From assembly GCA_001275005.1 (NCBI GenBank), contig JWZX01002652.1:1-13221 (forward strand): a stretch of 13,221 nucleotides of DNA, in the 5' to 3' direction. Position 1 is the stretch's first letter, and each line of letters starts with the position of its first letter. This stretch comes from Chrysochromulina tobinii (lineage: Eukaryota > Haptophyta > Prymnesiales > Chrysochromulinaceae). A model generated the notes under the pieces. That model searched no databases, had not been told where the DNA came from, and was given only the letters and a program-made list of their open reading frames with translations. Made by a program: the position numbers and the translations under genes. Below, piece by piece: positions 1-5,705 of this stretch.

Positions 1-328
1 CGCATCTCGGACGAAACCGCGTGCTTGCATATGGACCAGTAACGTTCCCGCACTCTGGAGTATCACGTGTGTCTGCCAGTGTCAGACTCATGATTCAGGG
101 TCAGAGTGCGCGACGGGTTACGTCAAGGGTTACGTCAGTGTCATCAACTAATTAAAATCTCGGGGAATTTTCCGATGCATATACCGGGGGCGGGGCCCGT
201 TGCGACCGATCGCCACCGCGCCGATGTTCACGTGGCCTTTCCGGTCGATGTTATTTTGATTAACTCGTCAGCGAGAACACCTTAGAACACCACGGTGCCT
301 CTAACCCGGACCGAACCGCTAAGGGTGC
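1..328. other. Left flank without a supported gene; possible promoter of a leftward gene
   Basis: No coding region can be supported here. All three plus-strand frames are short (the one open from the edge in frame 1 stops at 40-42). On the minus strand an ATG at 91-89 follows an in-frame TGA by one codon, has A at -3, and stays open to the window edge (30 codons). It could be the first exon of a gene running left, but the peptide resembles nothing I know. The region also holds a G-box (CACGTG, 64-69), two TTACGTCA repeats (115-137), a TATAT stretch near 178-184 and a GC-rich block (about 186-198). The far right part is the 3' flank of the ankyrin gene that ends at 329. Confidence 0.4.
115..137. 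promoter_or_regulatory. Two direct copies of GGGTTACGTCA (bZIP/CRE-like sites)
   Basis: GGGTTACGTCA occurs at 115-125 and again at 127-137, a 12-bp period. Each copy contains TTACGTCA (reverse complement TGACGTAA), the classical half-palindrome bound by bZIP factors of the ATF/CREB type. A G-box CACGTG, also a bZIP/bHLH target, lies 46 bp upstream. Binding is inferred from motif identity only. Confidence 0.4.
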
Positions 329-1405
329 CTAGAATGGTGAGCGCGGACTCCTAGTAGGACTCGTCCTACCCGCCACGGCGGAACCACCTGCGGGCGTCAA
401 CGTGGGCGCCGAGCGCCATCGACCGCTCGCGCGGAATTCGAGGGCGTACTCGGACACACCCGCGATGGGCTTCGTGATCGCGTCGTAGTTGAATGTTGGC
501 GGCCGTCGGTGCATCACGAGCTGACGCACCACTCCACGGTGCGCCCCGAGGGCGGCGATCATGAGCGGCGTCGAGCCGTCCGCACGTTTCGCATCGGTGG
601 AGGCACCGAGCTCCAGAAGCTTGGCCACGAGAGCCTCACGCCCGTTCGCGCACGCGAGCATCAGCGCCGTCGCGCCCATCTCGGCGGGATTGGGCGCGTC
701 GACAAGGCCACCGCACGCAAGCCATTCGAGCACCTCGTCCACCTTGCCGAGCTTGGCCGCGCCCGCGATCACGTCGGGCAGCGTATCGGCCTTGGTGCCG
801 GCGCTGGCGGCCTCGTGCGTGCGGATGAGCTGCACGATCACGTCGTAGCCGCGCGCCTGCGCAAAATCGAGCGCCGTGCCTCCCTTTCGCGCCTTCAAAT
901 CGGTTCGTGCGCCCGCCTGCAGCAGCATCGCGACGATAGAGTGCCGCCCGTTCGCCGTCGAGATAATGAGGGCGGTGGCGCCGTGGCCGTCCTGCATGTC
1001 GAGCGACGCCTTGCGCTGTAGCAAAAGCACCACGAGCGGCTCGTGCCCGCGCAGGCAAGCGAGCATCAACAGCGTGAAGCCACGCACATTGTGGTCCATC
1101 GGGCTGTCCCAAGTTGCATCGATGGAGCCACTCGCCGCCAGCCATCCCGTGATGGCTGGCACGTCGCCATTTGACGCTGCGCGCACCACGGCGATCGGCA
1201 GCCGCGGCGGTGCGGGCGGCATTCGGTGCCGCCCAGGAGAGGAGGGCATCAGCACGGGCACGGGACGGTGCACAGGAGGGTTTTTATACAGCGGGAAGTT
1301 GGAGGGTGGATTGTTTCCCATGAGTACGCCGCCAACGGCGAGCGTGGTAGGCAGCGCCGCTCCTTTCTTGCCGCCTTTCTTACCGCCGCCCTTCTTCTTC
1401 GCCAT
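329..1405 (-). CDS. Ankyrin-repeat protein with a Lys/Gly-rich N-terminus
   Basis: This 358-residue protein starts at the ATG at 1405, which sits in a strong Kozak context (CCTGCCATGG). The frame is open slightly further upstream but has no ATG there. Residues 1-17 are a basic MAKKKGGGKKGGKKGAA segment, followed by a Pro-rich stretch to about 68. Ankyrin repeats then fill about 70-300. The clear ones have T-A-L-x-x-A followed by G-x-x-x-x-V-x-x-L-L-x-x-G-A: about 109-140, 141-173, 174-200, 243-274 and 275-300. Those near 70-105 and 209-240 are degenerate. The tail is Ser/Pro/Arg-rich and ends in SP motifs. Ankyrin arrays bind other proteins, so a scaffold role is likely, but no catalytic domain or partner is visible. 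The basic Lys/Gly N-terminus resembles that of many algal flagellar proteins, which is only a hint. The gene is divergent from the coiled-coil gene at 1640. A small intron near the C-terminus cannot be excluded. Confidence 0.85.
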   Translation of the reverse strand: MAKKKGGGKKGGKKGAALPTTLAVGGVLMGNNPPSNFPLYKNPPVHRPVPVLMPSSPGRHRMPPAPPRLPIAVVRAASNGDVPAITGWLAASGSIDATWDSPMDHNVRGFTLLMLACLRGHEPLVVLLLQRKASLDMQDGHGATALIISTANGRHSIVAMLLQAGARTDLKARKGGTALDFAQARGYDVIVQLIRTHEAASAGTKADTLPDVIAGAAKLGKVDEVLEWLACGGLVDAPNPAEMGATALMLACANGREALVAKLLELGASTDAKRADGSTPLMIAALGAHRGVVRQLVMHRRPPTFNYDAITKPIAGVSEYALEFRASGRWRSAPTLTPAGGSAVAGRTSPTRSPRSPF

Positions 1406-1639
1406 GGCAGGAGGCCTCCGATCGGCCCTCTCTCTCAAAAATACAACGTCGAAGTCCGCAAACAAAAACGCCGTGTTGGGCGCCTAGAGACGCACGAAAT
1501 TCACTGCAGAGTGACCTCCGGGACTTGGTTGTCGGAGTTGTCGACGGCGCTCATACACCGGAATTCCACACTTGTCTCTGCGAGCATCATCGTGTTGCGG
1601 GAGTTAGGCCGCTGGTGCGAGGCCGCGATCATCGCCGCG
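1406..1639. promoter_or_regulatory. Divergent intergenic region, probable bidirectional promoter
   Basis: This gap of about 234 bp separates the ATG of the minus-strand ankyrin gene from the first ATG of the plus-strand coiled-coil gene, so it must hold both 5' regions. I see no clear TATA box. The plus-strand frame of the coiled-coil gene stays open through the whole gap without an ATG, so an upstream exon joined at an acceptor such as ACTGCAG (1502-1508) is possible. Confidence 0.45.
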
Positions 1640-3448
1640 ATGATCATTGGAGAGGACTTGATGATTGCTGTCATCAGCCAGCACCTGCTCGCGTCCGAGC
1701 TGCACTCGCTCGAAGAGCAGGTCGTGCTCCTGCGCACGCCCGCTGAGGAGTCGGAGGCGCTGCTGCGCCTGGAGATTGGCAATGCACAGGCGAAGACGAT
1801 GGCCGACTGCAAGCACCTCGAAGTGACGCTGCAGGCGGCGCGCTGCGAGCACACCGCTGCGGACGCGGCGCTGCAGAGGGCACTAGAGCGAGCCGACGAG
1901 CTGCTGCGCGAGGCGGCTGCCCGCCTCTTTGTCGCGCAGGACGAGCTCTCCCGCCTCGATGGCGGCAGCGCAGCCCTCGAGAGCGCACGCAGCGGGCAGC
2001 TGCCCGCGGCTTCGGCGTCGGCGCCACCGGCTGGGCCGCTCTTGTCGCTGCCGATCGGCCCACCCGATGCCATCGCCGCGACCCCCAGGACTGCCACCCG
2101 AGCGCCGCCTACCGGCACGGCCAGCCTTGAGCTTCCTCTTCTGTGCGGCGAGCCCTCACCGGCTCCCGTAGCGAGTGAGGGTGCGCTCGAGGTGGCGGCG
2201 GCGGCGATCCGTGCGGCGGCCCGCACCATCCACAGGGACGAAGCGCGCGACGGGGGCCCGCCCGAAGAAGAGGCGGACGGCGGGAGGAGCGCCAGCGCCA
2301 TCGCCATGGCAGCGGCGAGCAGCGGAAGCGAGGACGATGCCATGCTCGCCCTGCCCGCGCTCCCGGCGAACCTCAGCCGCACAGAGAGCCGCGCCTTTGC
2401 CCGCGCCCTCGCTGCCGCCATCGAAGCGACCTCGAGTGCAGAGCCCTCGGCGATGGTACCTCTCGGGGCTACGCGGCCGACCGAGGTGCAGCCCGATACG
2501 CTGCCCTACGCGCTGCCCGACGGGACAGGGCAGCCGGCGACGCGCAGGCCGGACCTAGCCGAGTACGCCCGCAATAGCCTGCAGCTCGAGCGTCGACATG
2601 GCGCAGCCGCCGACCCGCTCGCTGGGCCTGGAGGTTCGTCACCCTCCGTCCTGGCTTCACACCTGGCTTCACACCCTGCGACCCGACACGCCTCGCCCGC
2701 TGCTTACGGCGCGTCGACCGGCTACTCCCTGGCCGGCGGCATGCCGCGAGGCGAGGGCGGCGGCGCACGCGCTCGCCTTCGTCGGTCGAACTCGTTCGAC
2801 TCGGCCTGCAGCAGGTCCTCCAAAGGCTTCTCGCGTCCGCCCGCTGCCCCAGCCACGCCCCGCTCACCAGAGTACGCCGCCTTCGGCCGAACGAACCCGA
2901 ACGTCGAGTCTCGGCACCCTGCGGGCGCGCGACCCCCGCGACCGCGCTTTGTCGGCCTGCCAGCGGCACCGCCACCAACCGCCGCACCTCCGCGCCAGGC
3001 CCACGCGCCGTCGCCGCTACAGCCGCCGCCGCTGCCGCCACCAGCCTCGCAGCCTTCCACCGCCGGCTACGCTGCCCCCGGCGGCTACGCTGCCCCCGGC
3101 GGCTACGCTTTCACCGCCGGCTACGGCAACGGTTATGGCGGCGGCTACAGCGCGGCGAGCAACGCCATGTACACGCGCGCACCGGCTGTATGTGGTTACG
3201 CGAGCCCCGGTGGTTACGCGTGCGGCACGCCCGCTACTGCCTCCCGGATGGGCGGCGGCGGCGGATACGTCGCTGGGCCATTGCCAGTGGCCACCAACGG
3301 TGCGTGCAACGGCCACACTCACGGCAACGGCTGTGCTGTGGCCGAGGCGGGCGACCTCGCAGCTGAGCAGCAAGTAGCCGTTGGCCCATCTCCACACCTC
3401 ATCTTCCGCCCGACGCTCTCTGGTCTCCGGCTCGTCAGCAACAAATAA
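1640..3448 (+). CDS. Coiled-coil protein with a low-complexity Pro/Ala and Gly/Tyr-rich tail
   Basis: The product is unrecognised. The first ATG in the frame is at 1640 (G at -3), giving 602 residues; the frame is open further upstream but lacks an ATG, so an extra 5' exon may exist. Residues about 1-110 are helical with heptad-like Leu spacing (LHSLEEQVVLL, ALERADELLREAAARL) and should form a coiled coil. From about 110 the sequence is disordered and rich in Ala, Pro and Ser. A basic RLRRSNSFD motif at about 379-387 has the R-x-x-S pattern of basophilic kinase or 14-3-3 sites. Residues about 475-550 are GGY-rich, with in-frame GYAAPG repeats, like the Tyr/Gly-rich segments of phase-separating RNA-granule proteins. 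No catalytic motif is seen. A granule or scaffold protein is a plausible inference. Codon use is strongly G/C-ending, supporting expression as protein. Confidence 0.65.
   Translation: MIIGEDLMIAVISQHLLASELHSLEEQVVLLRTPAEESEALLRLEIGNAQAKTMADCKHLEVTLQAARCEHTAADAALQRALERADELLREAAARLFVAQDELSRLDGGSAALESARSGQLPAASASAPPAGPLLSLPIGPPDAIAATPRTATRAPPTGTASLELPLLCGEPSPAPVASEGALEVAAAAIRAAARTIHRDEARDGGPPEEEADGGRSASAIAMAAASSGSEDDAMLALPALPANLSRTESRAFARALAAAIEATSSAEPSAMVPLGATRPTEVQPDTLPYALPDGTGQPATRRPDLAEYARNSLQLERRHGAAADPLAGPGGSSPSVLASHLASHPATRHASPAAYGASTGYSLAGGMPRGEGGGARARLRRSNSFDSACSRSSKGFSRPPAAPATPRSPEYAAFGRTNPNVESRHPAGARPPRPRFVGLPAAPPPTAAPPRQAHAPSPLQPPPLPPPASQPSTAGYAAPGGYAAPGGYAFTAGYGNGYGGGYSAASNAMYTRAPAVCGYASPGGYACGTPATASRMGGGGGYVAGPLPVATNGACNGHTHGNGCAVAEAGDLAAEQQVAVGPSPHLIFRPTLSGLRLVSNK
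2651..2674 (+). repeat. Perfect 12-bp tandem duplication in the coding sequence
   Basis: CTGGCTTCACAC occurs twice in direct succession and encodes LASH-LASH in the disordered tail of the coiled-coil protein. It is a recent in-frame slippage product, since the two copies are identical. Confidence 0.8.
3065..3109 (+). repeat. 18-bp tandem repeat encoding GYAAPG
   Basis: GGCTACGCTGCCCCCGGC is present in two perfect copies (3065-3082 and 3083-3100) plus a half copy (3101-3109). It is in frame and encodes GYAAPG-GYAAPG-GYA at the start of the Gly/Tyr-rich part of the coiled-coil protein. Degenerate GGY units continue to about 3150 and return near 3200-3220. Confidence 0.85.
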
Positions 3449-3449
3449 A
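3444..3449 (+). terminator. AATAAA hexamer overlapping the stop codon
   Basis: The TAA stop of the coiled-coil gene (3446-3448) lies inside an AATAAA hexamer, the canonical animal polyadenylation signal. If used, cleavage would fall about 15-30 bp after the stop and leave a very short 3' UTR. Algae often lack a strict AATAAA rule, so this may be chance. Confidence 0.25.
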
Positions 3450-3913
3450 TATGGGCCAGATATGGGCGTGCGGCGCCGTCCGGCTACCGGCTACTTGCAC
3501 AGACTGTTGAGACCGCTGCTGCCGCCGCCGCCCTCATCGCCAACTGCGAATCTCTCTCACAAGAGGATGTTTTGGAACGCCGTCGAGGGTCGAAATGGAG
3601 TCGACACAGGCAGCGCAGTAGGGGTTTCATAAAGTCCATCTCTCAGTCTCTCAGTCTCTCAGGTGTCTGCCCGCGGCGTCCGTCCAACTCGGAGTACAAC
3701 TTTCGCAATTGACAACTCGTCATGCAACTGCCAACTCGTCCTTTGAGGCGGTGTCCACTGGACTCGACTGTGTTGTGGAATCGACTTTTTTCGCTACTAT
3801 AGAGCTGGCCAGATCTATTCTACTGGAGGCCCACACCCCTCCTAAATACTTATCCTGCTGTTTAAGCGCCCATTCACAAGTTCATTCACGCTGAGCATTG
3901 TGAAAAGGAGACC
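3449..3913. other. Intergenic region: 3' flank of the coiled-coil gene and promoter of the CMK-like gene
   Basis: No gene is supported in these 465 bp. It contains three perfect TCTCTCAG copies (3639-3662), a duplicated CAACTCGTC (3713-3721 and 3732-3740), and a weak TATA-like TATAGA at 3798-3803, about 110 bp before the ATG at 3914. The A/T content is visibly higher than in the coding regions, as expected for a promoter. Short open frames here show no protein-like composition. Confidence 0.5.
3639..3662 (+). repeat. Three perfect tandem copies of TCTCTCAG
   Basis: An 8-bp unit is repeated three times without a mismatch, about 250 bp before the start of the CMK-like gene. It is a pyrimidine-rich microsatellite in a promoter or 5' UTR position. 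Confidence 0.8.
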
Positions 3914-5155
3914 ATGCCGAACTATGCTCTCAATTGTCCAACCTGCGGCACGGTGCTGCAGGCGAAACTCAAGGCGGAGGTGACGCCAGTGGCGTGCGAC
4001 GCATGCGGCAATGTTTTCCTCGCCCAGCGGCCGGAGAGCGTAGCCAAAGGCCAGCTCTTTGAGGACGAGGCTCCGAAGAGGACGAACGAGAAGAAGATTA
4101 GAGAGCGGCTCGCGTCCGGCTCCAAGGCCGAGGCACCAGAGGTGCCATCACTCTTTTCAGAGGCGCCGCCTCCGCCTCCGCCTCCGCCTCTCAGCCTTGC
4201 CGTCCTCGAGGCGGGTGACGACGTCACCTCCAGCTTGGTGATCGCCCACTTCAAGGGCAGCAAGGACTTCAAGAGTTTTGCCAAGGCGGAGATGGAGGCC
4301 ATCCTGGCGCGGGACATGGAGGACGACCTCAAATTGGTCGCGGGTATCGCGCTCGCCGTCAAGAAGGGCGCGGTCCCACCCCCGGAGAAGCTGCCTCTCG
4401 AGCCCGTCACCACCATCGATGTGCTTGGTCTGAGCGCGGACGCGGTCGCCGCCAAGATCGTGGGAGCGCTCGGCGACGCGCCGTCCCGAGGGTGCGTGCT
4501 GGTGCTGCAGGGCCTGTCGGGCACGGGCAAGGGCACGACCGTCGCCAAGCTGCAGGCCCTCCTCCCGAAGGCCTCCACCTGGAGCAACGGCAACATCTTC
4601 CGTGCCCTCACCCTCCTCGCCCTTGAGTACTTCAACTCTCACGGGCTCGCATTTAGTGTCGAGGCGCTCTCGCCCGCGCTCGTGGCGCAGCTGGTCAAGA
4701 TGCTGCACTTTGAGCAGACCAGCCCCAAAGGCGCCGCGGTCCCCACCTTCGACGTGCGCATCGATGGGCTCGGCATCCGAGCGATGCTCAGCCAGATCGC
4801 CAACACGGCGCTCAAGGACGCGAAGGTGAGCAAGAACATCCCGAGTGTGGCGGGCGTGACGCAGGGCGAGGTGATCGCGTTTGCGGCGGGCTGCGCCGAG
4901 AAGATGCGCCAGGCGGGGATGAACGTCCTCATCGAGGGCCGCGCGCCCACCCTCCAATTCGTACGGACACCCTTCCGCTTTGAGCTCACCCTCTCGAAGC
5001 CGCTCGTGATAGGCAAGCGGCGCGCGGCACAGCGCCTCGTGGGCATCGCGATGGAGGGTCTCAAACAGGGGTGCCCTCCAGGCGCGCCGCCTCCTGAGCC
5101 GGCAGCGGTGATCGCCGCGCTCGAGAAGGCGCTTGTGGCGTGCACGAGCAAGTGA
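3914..5155 (+). CDS. Cytidylate-kinase-like P-loop protein with N-terminal zinc ribbon
   Basis: This protein has 413 residues and starts at an ATG with A at -3. Residues 8-32 hold two CxxC knuckles (C8/C11 and C28/C31), a zinc-ribbon or LSD1-like finger. A poly-Pro run (85-92) and a helical linker follow. Residues about 194-375 resemble (d)CMP kinase, which transfers phosphate from ATP to CMP or dCMP. Supporting features are a Walker A GLSGTGKGT (200-208), a WSNGNIFRAL segment (223-232) in place of the substrate-site SGxxYR, a VSKxxxxVAGV segment (305-315) matching the family's 'VSxxA..VR' helix, LIEGRA (339-344) where CMK has 'xxGRD', and an Arg-rich GKRRAAQR lid-like segment (367-374). Canonical CMKs are about 220-230 residues, so the first 190 are extra. 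Loss of the Asp in GRD and the altered NMP-site motif make activity uncertain; it may have a changed substrate or be a pseudo-kinase. No targeting peptide is evident. Confidence 0.75.
   Translation: MPNYALNCPTCGTVLQAKLKAEVTPVACDACGNVFLAQRPESVAKGQLFEDEAPKRTNEKKIRERLASGSKAEAPEVPSLFSEAPPPPPPPPLSLAVLEAGDDVTSSLVIAHFKGSKDFKSFAKAEMEAILARDMEDDLKLVAGIALAVKKGAVPPPEKLPLEPVTTIDVLGLSADAVAAKIVGALGDAPSRGCVLVLQGLSGTGKGTTVAKLQALLPKASTWSNGNIFRALTLLALEYFNSHGLAFSVEALSPALVAQLVKMLHFEQTSPKGAAVPTFDVRIDGLGIRAMLSQIANTALKDAKVSKNIPSVAGVTQGEVIAFAAGCAEKMRQAGMNVLIEGRAPTLQFVRTPFRFELTLSKPLVIGKRRAAQRLVGIAMEGLKQGCPPGAPPPEPAAVIAALEKALVACTSK
4164..4188 (+). repeat. CCGCCT hexamer repeat encoding poly-proline
   Basis: Repeated CCGCCT/TCCGCC units encode the eight-Pro run at residues 85-92 of the CMK-like protein. 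This is a simple-sequence linker between the zinc ribbon and the kinase part. Confidence 0.7.
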
Positions 5156-5232
5156 GAGGTGAGCGCCCACCACGGCGCTCGTGAAGGCGCTTGTTGCGTG
5201 CACGAGCAAGTGAGAGATGCGCGCCCACCACG
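5117..5232 (+). repeat. 58-bp tandem duplication spanning the stop codon of the CMK-like gene
   Basis: Unit 1 (5117-5174) covers the last 12 sense codons, the TGA stop and 19 bp of 3' flank. Unit 2 (5175-5232) repeats it with four mismatches by eye (54/58 identical), including the GTGCACGAGCAAGTGAGAG block. A third degenerate start (GCGCCCATCACGG) follows at 5233. The mismatches are scattered and unit 2 is no longer read, as expected for a duplication that has decayed slightly. Confidence 0.9.
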
Positions 5233-5705
5233 GCGCCCATCACGGCTCCCAAGCGACCGACTGTGAGTCGGGGTGGTGCCCAACACGGCGCCCACCGGCC
5301 GGCTATGCGTCGCCGGTGGCACAGGAGTCGAGGCGGCACGGCGTCAATTGCACGGCGTGAAGATGGCATGCGTGAAGGTGAGCGAGGAGTCGCGAGTCTT
5401 TTTTTCTCCAAGAGTTCACTGTTTCACCTTGTTTAGGTGCCGGCGAGAGTTCACAGCCAATTCACACAAAGGAATGCTGATGTTCCCTCTTCGATTCGTT
5501 TGTCCGGACAAGCACCGGCTCACAAGCTCAACTTTCACACCGTACGTAGTGAGCGCGGGGGGACCGCGACGAAACTGTGTCTTAACTTAACTTTCACACC
5601 CCGAAGATCGGCTCGCGCATTTCCCCTCTCACAGGGTCTGAACGTGTGACGCAGAAGTACAGCTAGACGCAGTCCGCATCCACCAAGTCGTCGGGCGGCC
5701 CGCGC
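5156..5705. other. Intergenic region: 3' flank of CMK-like gene and 5' region of the FkbM gene
   Basis: No gene is supported in these 550 bp. The left end holds the second copy of the 58-bp duplication and degenerate CGGCGCCCA copies. A perfect 6-bp hairpin with a GTG loop (CCGACT/AGTCGG) lies at 5257-5271. The right half has repeated TTCAC elements (5415, 5450, 5461, 5534, 5593), two inside identical 12-mers AACTTTCACACC at 5530-5541 and 5589-5600. An ATG at 5363 followed by four codons and AAG|GTGAGC (donor-like at 5378) could be a tiny first exon of the FkbM gene. Confidence 0.5.
5257..5271 (+). other. Short perfect hairpin in the 3' flank of the CMK-like gene
   Basis: CCGACT-GTG-AGTCGG forms a 6-bp stem with a 3-nt loop about 100 bp after the stop. 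It could be an RNA 3'-end structure, but it is short and has no U-tract, and it does not match the histone 3' stem-loop. Confidence 0.3.

Noticed and set aside
1406-1465. 20-codon upstream extension of the ankyrin frame
   Set aside because: It begins at a TTG, and the first ATG at 1405 has a near-ideal Kozak context followed by a typical Lys/Gly N-terminus.
1226-1639. Upstream extension of the coiled-coil gene frame
   Set aside because: The open frame begins at a GTG and runs antisense through the start of the ankyrin gene. No ATG occurs before 1640, so this part is not counted as coding unless a spliced 5' exon is shown.
1501-2421. 306-codon minus-strand frame opposite the coiled-coil gene
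   Set aside because: It is Ala/Ser/Arg-rich without domain features. It is the mirror of an Ala-rich coding region on the plus strand.
4157-5209. 350-codon minus-strand frame across the CMK-like gene
   Set aside because: It is a GC-bias shadow. The plus strand has a Walker A motif, a zinc ribbon and a Kozak start, while the minus product is low-complexity His/Arg/Leu-rich.
5273-5590. 105-codon plus-strand frame between the CMK-like and FkbM genes
   Set aside because: There is no domain, no supportive codon bias and only a weak start. The region is better explained as 3' flank plus promoter.
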